This document shows positions 1-7,287 of a stretch of 39,481 bases of DNA, one piece after another. The stretch's first letter is position 1. Each line of letters opens with the position of its first letter. The stretch lies in contig JAFTEV010000036.1 in assembly GCA_017453465.1 (NCBI GenBank), positions 1-39,481 on the forward strand. Reading direction: 5' to 3'. The stretch is from Bacteroidaceae bacterium. GTDB lineage: Bacteria; Bacteroidota; Bacteroidia; Bacteroidales; Bacteroidaceae. Under the pieces are notes generated by a model. That model did not search any database. It saw nothing but the letters and a program-made list of their open reading frames with translations, and was not told the origin of the DNA. Both the position numbers and the translations under genes were made by a program.

Positions 1-33
1 CCCATGGTTACGTTTGATTTTGTTTGCCGACTG

Positions 34-66
34 CAAAGGTAACCAAAAGGGCTGAAACCTAACAAA
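34..66 (-). promoter_or_regulatory. Bacteroidetes-type promoter reading off the left edge
   Basis: On the minus strand, TTTG (63-66) and TACCTTTG (34-41) are 21 nt apart, which fits the Bacteroidetes -33/-7 promoter pattern. The gene it would drive lies outside the window to the left. Confidence 0.5.
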
Positions 67-77
67 TGTTTCAGCCC
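49..77. terminator. Hairpin overlapping a leftward promoter
   Basis: A perfect 10-bp stem (49-58 with 68-77, 9-nt loop) lies at the left edge. Read leftward it is followed by TTTTGG, so it could be a weak terminator. It also overlaps a leftward promoter (TACCTTTG on the minus strand at 34-41, TTTG at 63-66), so it could equally be an operator for a gene outside the window. The sequence alone does not decide between these. Confidence 0.45.
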
Positions 78-122
78 TAAATTTATGCTAATGAAAAAAG
101 TTTAGCGGACAGTAATATTTTG

Positions 123-329
123 TTTTCAACACGAATGACACGAAACTTCACGAAACATTCATATTACACGAACAGCACCTTGGGCGGTGCTACGAACCTT
201 TAGCTCGACGAAGTCAATTTCACGAAGCCTGCCGGATGGTTTCGTGTGGTTCGTCACCGTCAAGGTGCTTCGTGAGATGAACATATGCCGCAACGCTTTC
301 GTGAAGTTTCGTGTCATTCGTGTTGAAAA
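123..329. repeat. CACGAA palindromic element, copy 1
   Basis: A 207-bp element is bounded by perfect 32-bp inverted repeats (123-154 and 298-329) built from the word CACGAA. The 143-nt centre also carries scattered CACGAA/TTCGTG words and the core at 194-219 that recurs at 23930-23955. A second copy with the same ends and a related centre lies at 32918-33141. The two copies differ by one base in the arms, and in each copy both arms carry the matching base. No convincing gene lies inside. It sits directly upstream of the promoter at 383-413. Confidence 0.85.
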
Positions 330-519
330 GAACATTGGTGGTATTTTTGCGGATAATCATTTATTTTTTTTCATTTCCCCACTTGGAAATGAAGAAGGAA
401 TTTCGTATCTTTGCGCGTGAAAAGACACAAGCTGCTTTTTATGGCGACAATATATATGATACTATGAAGCTTTTTAAACCAGTTGTCAAGTAAATATGAA
501 CCACTTAAATATAAATTTC
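330..519. other. 5' region of the T9SS-sorted gene
   Basis: The stretch between the CACGAA element and the first secreted-protein gene contains a T-rich run (about 356-376) and the promoter at 383-413. Short open frames here, including one ending at 493 with the peptide MKLFKPVVK, show no recognisable features and I do not call them genes. Confidence 0.5.
383..413 (+). promoter_or_regulatory. Bacteroidetes-type promoter
   Basis: TTGG (383-386) and TATCTTTG (406-413) are separated by 19 nt, matching the Bacteroidetes -33/-7 pattern. The predicted transcript would start near 420, about 100 nt upstream of the first secreted-protein gene. Confidence 0.65.
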
Positions 520-1809
520 ATGAAAACATTTATCACCACAGGCATGATTTGCCTTTCAAGCGTATGTGCGACTGCGCAAGTAATCGTTAACAACAATGGT
601 AATGTAACCTTGGGAACAACTACCACCACCAAAGTTTCTATTAATGAAACACTCAATAATCCAGGTCTGTTTATTCAGAGCAATGGGTCAGAGGGTACAG
701 GTAGCGGTACAGTGTCTAAATCCAGCATCACGGTAAATCCAGACTTTTTCTCTGAGGTGTCCAGTCTGTGTGGCATCACGGCTTGGTCAAGCCCTTCCAC
801 CAATTATTGCTATGGTATCGGCGGTATCAGCTATAATCCGCTTTCACCCATACCGCAGAGCAGAGCTGGCGTGTATGGTTCCAGCAGTGTTGTAGAAGAT
901 ATGGTTGCTGGTACATACGCTGGTTACTTCAATGGCGATGTGCGTGTGACGGGTAGCCTTTATGGTGTGTTGCTTACGCCCTCTGGAACTTCTTCGTCAG
1001 GTTCGAGTGCTTTACAGACAAGTGCGGTTCGCACATTTAACGCAAGCGGAACGAGCGAAGACGAGTGTGTGTCCGACAAGCTTCAACAAGTGCAGCTGCT
1101 TCAGCTCTACCGTTCACCCGAAGCCAATAGATTTACGGCTAAACAGATACAGGCACAGAAGGATTTTATTCGTGAAAGTATGATAGCACAAAAAGCCGTG
1201 CTGACAGATGCAGATACCACTATCGACACGAAAGATGTAGCTACTACAGGAAAAGCTGTAGTTAAAGCACTTGACATGAAAACAATCGAAATTCCCGAAG
1301 AAAAACCTCAGACCCAGCTTGCCACTGTTAAATATGGGCTGGCTGCAGACCAGCTGAAAGAAGTTTATCCCGAATTGGTCTATGAAGACGCGAGCGGTAA
1401 TGTCAGCATTAACTATATTGAAATGATTCCACTGCTGGTGCAGGCTGTGAATGAGCTGAAAGCAGAACTGGCACAAGTGAAAGGTGGCAACGTCGCCATG
1501 GCCAAGACCCGAAATGATGCCACAGCCATCAATACCGTGGACGAGGCAGTGCTCTCCCTTGCACAAAACAACCCCAACCCATTCTCTGAATCCACTTCTA
1601 TTGAAGTCTCTGTTCCCCAGTCTGTTCGTACAGCAATCCTTTTCATCTACGACATGAGCGGCAAACAGTTAAAGCGTATTGATGTTACAGAGCGTGGCAC
1701 ATTTCGTATTCCTGTCACTGCTGACGGCCTCACCGAAGGTATGTTCCTTTACAGCCTCGTTGCAGACGGCAAGATGGTAGGTACAAAAAAAATGATTCTG
1801 ACAAAGTAA
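520..1809 (+). CDS. Secreted protein with S74-like chaperone segment and T9SS type A sorting domain
   Basis: The predicted product is 429 aa and probably goes to the cell surface or outside through the type IX secretion system. I start it at 520 because that ATG begins a clear signal peptide (MKTF, a hydrophobic core, then CATAQ); the frame also has an ATG at 496. The middle (roughly residues 160-330, including LKEVYPELVYED and INYIEMIPLLVQA) resembles the self-cleaving or trimerising tail module (S74 type) seen in many Bacteroidetes surface proteins. The last 85 residues start with AQNNPNPFSE and end in KKMILTK, typical of a type A T9SS C-terminal domain. The N-terminal third is low-complexity and Ser/Thr/Gly-rich, with no known fold that I recognise. 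A promoter lies about 110 nt upstream. The function of the mature part is unknown. Confidence 0.85.
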   Translation: MKTFITTGMICLSSVCATAQVIVNNNGNVTLGTTTTTKVSINETLNNPGLFIQSNGSEGTGSGTVSKSSITVNPDFFSEVSSLCGITAWSSPSTNYCYGIGGISYNPLSPIPQSRAGVYGSSSVVEDMVAGTYAGYFNGDVRVTGSLYGVLLTPSGTSSSGSSALQTSAVRTFNASGTSEDECVSDKLQQVQLLQLYRSPEANRFTAKQIQAQKDFIRESMIAQKAVLTDADTTIDTKDVATTGKAVVKALDMKTIEIPEEKPQTQLATVKYGLAADQLKEVYPELVYEDASGNVSINYIEMIPLLVQAVNELKAELAQVKGGNVAMAKTRNDATAINTVDEAVLSLAQNNPNPFSESTSIEVSVPQSVRTAILFIYDMSGKQLKRIDVTERGTFRIPVTADGLTEGMFLYSLVADGKMVGTKKMILTK

Positions 1810-1845
1810 GTGAAAGGATGAATTATAGTGAAAGGATGAATTAAA

Positions 1846-4227
1846 ATGAAATCGACTATAAATATATTAATAATGATGATGTTGTTCCCATTATGGGCAA
1901 TGGGTCATCAAGACCACACACCGAATCGCAATGTGGAAATCACAGACGAAGGTGTGATTGTGACATACGAATTTCATGGTGGTATTCATCAGCAAGCCCC
2001 TCTTTATCCAAATGCAAAGTTCTGGAAAATACCTGGATTTAGATTGAACGATGTAGCTGGTGAGCCAAGTTATCCCATGAGGTGGGACACATTTACTATT
2101 CCAGATGGAGCCACTGTTTCCATCGAAATTTTAGATAGTGTTTTTTCTGACACAACATTTGTGCTATCTCCTGCTTATCCACCTCTTGAGGACTCTGATA
2201 CTATAAGTTATACTACGAATGTGGTTTGCGCAATAAATGCTTATACAGGTTTTTTCCCAAGAAGCCTGACTGCATTAGGAGAATTTCAGGATTATCGAGG
2301 GCAGAAGTTGGTACATGTTGGTATTATGCCTGTGCACTATGATATGGTGAACCACAAAGTGCGTACTTATTCAAGAATACAATACAAGCTAAAATTTGTC
2401 CAGGCAAATGGAAGCAAAGCGCGGAAAGCTGTATCTTCCGTGGGGACAGGGGCTTCATTTATTGGTGCTTCGGATTGTTTCATCCAGAATGTCGCATTAA
2501 ATTGTCCTGTTCAGTTGGAAACGAACCGAAGAAAAGCGGCTGCACAGACTGCTCTGACTTCACAAGAGGACAATCGTGCTTATTTAATTGTCACAACCAA
2601 CAAGTTCTTGAATGCAGTCAACAAGTTTGCAAAATGGAAGCGGATAAAAGGTTTTCGTGTTTCCATAGAATCCAGAAATCAATGGAGTGATACCACGGCT
2701 GTAAAGAATGTTATTACACAACATTATTTGCAAGATTCCATACAATATTTGCTTATTGTTGGCGACATAGAATATGTCCCTTCATATATTCGTAACAATC
2801 GCCATGTTCATTGTACAGATTTATATTATGGTTGTATGGGAGGTGCGGATGACCATACTCCAGATATCTGCAGAGGACGAATTTCTGTCAAGACAAATGC
2901 TGAGGCAGAGATTGTCTTTAATAAAATCATCAAGTACGAAAAAAATCCCGTTACTGACAATGACTTTTATAATTGGGGGTTGCATTGTGCGTATTTCCAA
3001 GATGAAACAGTTGTCGCATTTGATACTTTAACTAATGAAATCATATATAAACAACGTAGTGATGGCTATGAAGACAGAAGATTTACACTGACATCCGAAG
3101 AAATTCGAAATTATATGACAGCAAAAAAACAAAAATATATAGAGCGTGTTTACGCTGCTACATATAATGTGCCTCCTCATTATTGGAACAATGGAGATTT
3201 TTCTTTTGGCGAGGAGATTCCTGCAGAACTACGTAGTAATGATTTCAATTGGCATGGAACAGCGAATGATATAAATGATTATATAAATAATAGGTCTTTT
3301 TACGTGTTATATAGAGGGCATGGGAGCGAAACATCATGGTCTTCTATTCCTTATTCAAATGGGAATATTTCTTTACTTTCTCATCAAGATTATTATCCAG
3401 TTGTTTTTAGTATTACTTGCAAAACAGGCAAATTCAATTATACCGGTGGAAATTGTTTTGCAGAAACGTTCTTGAAGAAAAGTGGTGGAGGATGTGTAGG
3501 TATTTTTGCCGCAACAGAAAGTAGTTTATCTGGGTATAATGACATATTAGTGGAAAGGATGTTTGATTCTGTTTGGCCTGATACAATTCTCAGAATTCAA
3601 ATGAAGAATGATAGCGACACGATAAAATCGATAGCCATGCCGCAATATGAATTGGGGCGAATTTTGGATCAAGGAATGGAGTACATGGAGGAAATTGGCT
3701 TGGAAGGAATCTTTGGCGATGATAATGAGGCAAATTCTTTATACACCCGTGAACTTTTCCATTGTTTTGGAGACCCTTCTATGATGATGTATACAGAAAC
3801 TCCCAGTCCGTTCTATTCACCTATTATAAATTATGTAAATGGAAATATTGTCGTACAGACTTATGGAACAAGAACAGACAATAGGATTACATTTTACACG
3901 CCATCAAATAGTAAAGTGGATTCGTATGTGGGGAATTATAAAGAATATTCAACAAATGCAGACAGTGTAATTATATGTGTTGATAGGCACAATTGTATTC
4001 CATATATATACACATTTTATAAGAATCTGTATGTTCAGAATGAAACGATTCAAGGCAAACACACCTATGTGGGCGAGACTATTCACGTAGGAACTAATGT
4101 AACATCGACAAAACCCACAGGCGATGTCATTATCCAGAACGCAAATGTGAAGTTTGAGGGTGGGACGGTGATATTACAGCCGAACACAACGATTAGTAAT
4201 TCAAAAGTGGAAATCAATAGTCATTAA
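1846..4227 (+). CDS. C25 family (gingipain-like) cysteine peptidase
   Basis: The product is a 793-aa secreted cysteine peptidase. A signal peptide (MKSTINILIMMML...MG) is followed by a pro-region up to about residue 240. The catalytic part begins near AYLIVTTNKF and includes LLIVGDIEYVPS. The catalytic pair is visible as His492 in YRGHGS and Cys525 in SITCKTG, 33 residues apart as in gingipain R. FGDPSM near residue 645 is also typical of the family. The C-terminus is not a clear type A sorting domain. It ends in a short beta-type repeat (IHVGTNVTS..., VIIQNANVKFEGG) of the kind seen in Bacteroidetes coathanger or beta-helix tails. The gene lies 36 nt after the T9SS-sorted gene and 12 nt before the next. 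Its base composition is visibly more AT-rich than the housekeeping genes to the right, which may mean transfer. Substrate is unknown. Confidence 0.9.
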   Translation: MKSTINILIMMMLFPLWAMGHQDHTPNRNVEITDEGVIVTYEFHGGIHQQAPLYPNAKFWKIPGFRLNDVAGEPSYPMRWDTFTIPDGATVSIEILDSVFSDTTFVLSPAYPPLEDSDTISYTTNVVCAINAYTGFFPRSLTALGEFQDYRGQKLVHVGIMPVHYDMVNHKVRTYSRIQYKLKFVQANGSKARKAVSSVGTGASFIGASDCFIQNVALNCPVQLETNRRKAAAQTALTSQEDNRAYLIVTTNKFLNAVNKFAKWKRIKGFRVSIESRNQWSDTTAVKNVITQHYLQDSIQYLLIVGDIEYVPSYIRNNRHVHCTDLYYGCMGGADDHTPDICRGRISVKTNAEAEIVFNKIIKYEKNPVTDNDFYNWGLHCAYFQDETVVAFDTLTNEIIYKQRSDGYEDRRFTLTSEEIRNYMTAKKQKYIERVYAATYNVPPHYWNNGDFSFGEEIPAELRSNDFNWHGTANDINDYINNRSFYVLYRGHGSETSWSSIPYSNGNISLLSHQDYYPVVFSITCKTGKFNYTGGNCFAETFLKKSGGGCVGIFAATESSLSGYNDILVERMFDSVWPDTILRIQMKNDSDTIKSIAMPQYELGRILDQGMEYMEEIGLEGIFGDDNEANSLYTRELFHCFGDPSMMMYTETPSPFYSPIINYVNGNIVVQTYGTRTDNRITFYTPSNSKVDSYVGNYKEYSTNADSVIICVDRHNCIPYIYTFYKNLYVQNETIQGKHTYVGETIHVGTNVTSTKPTGDVIIQNANVKFEGGTVILQPNTTISNSKVEINSH

Positions 4228-4239
4228 TCATTTATTTTT

Positions 4240-5262
4240 ATGTTATTTCAGAAGATGAAAACTTATATCTGTAAATACAAAAAGAACATTCTGTTTGTCA
4301 TTGCTTTAATATGTGCCTTTACGGTAGAGGCTACACCTGTGAACAGCTTTGGCATTGACAGATTAGACAGCTGGTGTATTTATTGTCGCCAACAAAATGA
4401 AAAATTCAAATATTTGAATGTTGTAAATCTTTCGCAAAGTGTAGAACTGAATGGACGTGTTTATGCAAAGTTTGAAGCGTTTGGACTTGATACATATTTA
4501 TATTTTCGACAAGATGGTGGGAAAATCTATTGCTATTTCCCAGAAAGCCAACAAGAGAAATTAGTGATAGATTTTGACTTGAATGTTGGGGATAAGTTCA
4601 CCATGCAGGATGGTACTGAGATGCAAGTGGAAGAAGTGGGAGACACTTGTGTCTTTACTTATTTTGGGTCTGGTGGGAAGAAAAACAAAATGTTGAAATT
4701 TAGGAGTGTCAGCAATCCTACTCAGAAAGATGTATGGGTAGATGGTATCGGTTCTTTGCGCACAGGTTTTCTTGACCTTTCAGGCATAGATTCTATAGAA
4801 GAAAGTTTCGTATGCCACATGGTAGCCAACAATGATTTATATTACCTCCCTATTGTGGAAAAAGATTATTTGAAAACCACGTGGTTTGTGAGTGATGAGT
4901 CTCTTCCCTATGAACATAAAGATTCGCTTTCATACGAATTTGTCAATGACACCTTGCATGTCACAGGATGTCTTAATCTGTGGGGACATTATCACTATGT
5001 GTTTTGCAACATTTTAGAAGGCAATAGAATTCATGTGGTGTGTCATGATTTACCCGATATATTTGACACCTATCGATTGGAGCCAAACACCATAGATATT
5101 AAAGTGCCTGGTTTCAAGCCCGGCATCTATTCCATAGCAGGGACGGACATTCAGCTTGAATGTAAAAACGCTTCCTCCCTCTACGACCTTGACGGAGACG
5201 GGGTGCTGACGCTGAACGACATCACGGTGCTTATCAATATGTATCTGGAACGTGAGCCGTGA
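4240..5262 (+). CDS. Secreted protein with C-terminal dockerin-like repeat
   Basis: The product is 340 aa and has no family that I recognise over most of its length. The N-terminus is a signal peptide; the start could be 4240 or the ATG at 4255 (MKTYICKYKKN...), and both leave a hydrophobic segment ending near TVEA. The body has alternating beta-type segments and several cysteines. The last 30 residues contain DLDGDGVLTLND followed by ITVLINMYL, a single F-hand calcium-binding half of a dockerin type I repeat. A full dockerin has two such halves. The gene directly follows the C25 peptidase and shares its AT-rich composition, so the two may act together, for example as peptidase and partner or inhibitor. 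That link is inference only. A strong bidirectional terminator follows. Confidence 0.8.
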   Translation: MLFQKMKTYICKYKKNILFVIALICAFTVEATPVNSFGIDRLDSWCIYCRQQNEKFKYLNVVNLSQSVELNGRVYAKFEAFGLDTYLYFRQDGGKIYCYFPESQQEKLVIDFDLNVGDKFTMQDGTEMQVEEVGDTCVFTYFGSGGKKNKMLKFRSVSNPTQKDVWVDGIGSLRTGFLDLSGIDSIEESFVCHMVANNDLYYLPIVEKDYLKTTWFVSDESLPYEHKDSLSYEFVNDTLHVTGCLNLWGHYHYVFCNILEGNRIHVVCHDLPDIFDTYRLEPNTIDIKVPGFKPGIYSIAGTDIQLECKNASSLYDLDGDGVLTLNDITVLINMYLEREP

Positions 5263-5264
5263 GG

Positions 5265-5313
5265 GAAAGAGAAAGGGTTGTTGCTGAAACTTAGCAACAA
5301 CCCTTTCTCTTTC
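5265..5313. terminator. Bidirectional terminator
   Basis: A perfect 21-bp stem (5265-5285 with 5293-5313) with a 7-nt loop sits between two converging genes. Purine-rich left and pyrimidine-rich right arms suit transcription ending in both directions. Confidence 0.85.
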
Positions 5314-5329
5314 TTTCACGAAGTGAAGC

Positions 5330-6082
5330 CTACTTGTTGGTTTCGCGCTCCTTCATCTTGGCCAGCATGATGAACTGGTAGTAGGCTTCGAGGGTGGCTT
5401 TGATGAAACCGGGTGTGCCGTCGCGGAAGCCGCCCTTGAGGAGGTAGGCTTTGAGGAAGCGGTGGAGTGGTCGGTAGATGAGGGCAAGGGCGGGGTAGTG
5501 GTGGTGGGCTTTGCGCTGAAGTTCGTTGTCGGTGTAGAGGTCGGTCTTGATGAGTCGCTGGCTGATGGTGTCGTTGGCCAGATGTTGGAAGGCGAGGTCG
5601 AGCCGCGAGGAGGGGATGCGCTGGGTGCGGCCCTGGACGTGGGGCTGCTGGTGGATGATGGGTGGCCAGTGGGTGACTGCCCCCCGAAAGAAGCGCAGGA
5701 TGTAGTCGGGGTAGTGGCAGTGCATGAAGCGGCCCATGAAGTAGTTTTTGCGGGGGATGTAGAGTCCGTCGGGGCAGTCGGGCTGACGGATGAGGTCGTA
5801 GAGGTAGTCGCGGAGCTGGGGGCTGACGAGTTCGTCGGCATCGACAACGAGTACCCAGGGGTGGGTGGCGTGGTCGATGGCAAACTGGCGGGCTGGTTCT
5901 ACGATGTTATGGCCGGCTCGCGGGAAGGTGATGATGCGGCAGCCGTGCTGGTGGGCGATGGCGAGTGTGTCGTCGGTGGATTCCATGTCGCAGACGATGA
6001 CTTCGTCGAAGTCTTTCACGCTCTGCAACACGGCGGGGAGGTGCCTGTCGGCGTTGTATGTGTTGATGATGACGGTAATCAT
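5330..6082 (-). CDS. GT2 glycosyltransferase, LPS-core (WaaE/KdtX-like) type
   Basis: This is a family 2 glycosyltransferase of 250 aa, probably adding a sugar to the LPS core on the cytoplasmic side. The start at 6082 gives MITVIINTYN, the usual GT2 beginning. An upstream codon at 6097 would include repeat DNA and is unlikely. Visible features are the nucleotide-binding N-terminus, CDMESTDDT, the DxD motif in VVDADE (D81 and D83 from this start), and a C-terminal amphipathic tail (FLKAYLLKGGF, then GFIKATLEAYYQF) typical of WaaE-like enzymes. It is the last gene of the minus-strand envelope cluster, separated from the acyltransferase gene by a repeat block. Acceptor and donor sugars cannot be told from sequence. 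Confidence 0.85.
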   Translation of the reverse strand: MITVIINTYNADRHLPAVLQSVKDFDEVIVCDMESTDDTLAIAHQHGCRIITFPRAGHNIVEPARQFAIDHATHPWVLVVDADELVSPQLRDYLYDLIRQPDCPDGLYIPRKNYFMGRFMHCHYPDYILRFFRGAVTHWPPIIHQQPHVQGRTQRIPSSRLDLAFQHLANDTISQRLIKTDLYTDNELQRKAHHHYPALALIYRPLHRFLKAYLLKGGFRDGTPGFIKATLEAYYQFIMLAKMKERETNK

Positions 6083-6087
6083 GGAAG

Positions 6088-6309
6088 AATTTGACAATTT
6101 GACGATTTACAATTGGACAATTGATATGGGTAGTTAAGGAGATAAGTAGTTATCGCTTCGCTCGTCCTTCGGACAGGAGTTAAACCGTTACGGAGCTTAT
6201 GTATTGGCTTAACTTCTTAACTCCTTTAACTCCTTTAACTCCTTAACTCCTTAGTTGCTGACATTCCGTATAGGCTTAACTCCTTAACTCCTCTAACTCC
6301 TTAACTCCT
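6088..6309. repeat. Composite repeat block (CAATT and AACTCCTT words)
   Basis: The 233-bp gap between two minus-strand genes is filled by reiterated words. First comes a short CAATT/TTGAC stretch (6090-6125). It is followed by a palindromic block (6130-6309) with TTAAGGAGATAAGTAGTT on the left, a core containing CGCTTCGCTCGTCCTTCGGA, and many AACTCCTT units on the right. The same AACTCCTT family recurs at 28838-28961. No gene is seen. A transcript would form long irregular hairpins here, which could lower expression of the downstream glycosyltransferase. Confidence 0.75.
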
Positions 6310-6315
6310 GTTCTA

Positions 6316-7275
6316 CTACAACTTACTGAGGATTCGTTGGCGTTCTTGTTCGGAGAAGAGGGCGTCGAACTCTTGGCGGGTGCGTTTCCAGCGGTTGTGG
6401 GACCAGAGCCAGTAAGGTGGGTTGCGGCGGATGGAGGCTTCGAGCAGCTGGAAGTAGCGGGCTGTGACTTGGAACTTCTCCATGTCGGCGGTGTTGTCGG
6501 TTATCTTGACGAGTTTGCCTACGTAGTAGCCTCGGCGGGGGCGGCGGATGTCAAGGTAATAGACGGTGTAGTCGAGCACGCGGGAAATGCGCTCGCCGCC
6601 TGTGAAGACGGGGGTGAGCTGGTGGAGGAAGGTGGGCCAGTAGTGCATGTTGCTGTAGCCTGGCACTTGGTCGGCTATGAATCCGACGTAGCAGGTGTGG
6701 CCTTTTTTTTTCCATCCCCTGAGGGTCTGGAAGGTGTCGTCCTTGGCGATGGAGATGGCTCCGAAGCGTTGACGGATGTGGAGGAAAAGGTGGTCGAAGA
6801 CGCGGTTTTCGAGTGGGTGGTAGATTTGTGCGCCGATGATGGGGGGCGGGGTGTGGGAGGGCAGTGTGCTGACCCACTCCCAGTTGCAGTAGTGTCCGAG
6901 CATGAGGGCTACGGAGTGGCCGGACTGGAGGGTCGCGGTGAAGTCGTCGATGCCCTGGAAGCTCATGCGGCGATGTATTTCGCGTTGGCTGATGGTGGCG
7001 AGCTTGATGGTCTCGAAGAAGTAGTCGCAGAACCAGTGATAGAAGCGGCGTTCTATCTGCTTCAGTTCTTGCTTGGACTTTTCGGGAAAGGAGTTTTTCA
7101 GGTTGCGCCAGACGATGCGCCTTCTGTATTTGGCCACGTGATAGACCCAGAGGTAGCAGAAGTCGGAAAGCAGGTAGAGCATCCGCAGCGGCAGCAGGGA
7201 AAAGGGGAGTATGGCCAGGTAGCAGAGGGCGCAGAGTATGTGTTCGAGGGGAGAGAGTGGGGTGTCTTTATCCAT
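6316..7275 (-). CDS. Lipid A (LpxL/HtrB-type) acyltransferase
   Basis: The product is a 319-aa inner-membrane acyltransferase that would add a secondary fatty acid to lipid A or a related lipid. An N-terminal membrane segment (ILCALCYLAILPFSLLPL) is followed by the family pattern YRRRIVWRNLKNSFPE. The catalytic HX4E motif is GHYCNWEW (H128 and E133). Further family signs are FIADQVPG and FTGGERIS, and a basic C-terminal part with WLWSHNRWK. The length is normal. It starts 12 nt after the YejM-like gene in the same cluster, so co-transcription is likely and fits a shared role in outer-membrane lipid building. Confidence 0.9.
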   Translation of the reverse strand: MDKDTPLSPLEHILCALCYLAILPFSLLPLRMLYLLSDFCYLWVYHVAKYRRRIVWRNLKNSFPEKSKQELKQIERRFYHWFCDYFFETIKLATISQREIHRRMSFQGIDDFTATLQSGHSVALMLGHYCNWEWVSTLPSHTPPPIIGAQIYHPLENRVFDHLFLHIRQRFGAISIAKDDTFQTLRGWKKKGHTCYVGFIADQVPGYSNMHYWPTFLHQLTPVFTGGERISRVLDYTVYYLDIRRPRRGYYVGKLVKITDNTADMEKFQVTARYFQLLEASIRRNPPYWLWSHNRWKRTRQEFDALFSEQERQRILSKL

Positions 7276-7287
7276 CGTGTGGGGGGG

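Noticed and set aside
187-420. Small plus-strand gene within and after CACGAA element copy 1
   Set aside because: Its codons are reiterated repeat words and it ends in the promoter region; copy 2 of the element does not keep a matching frame.
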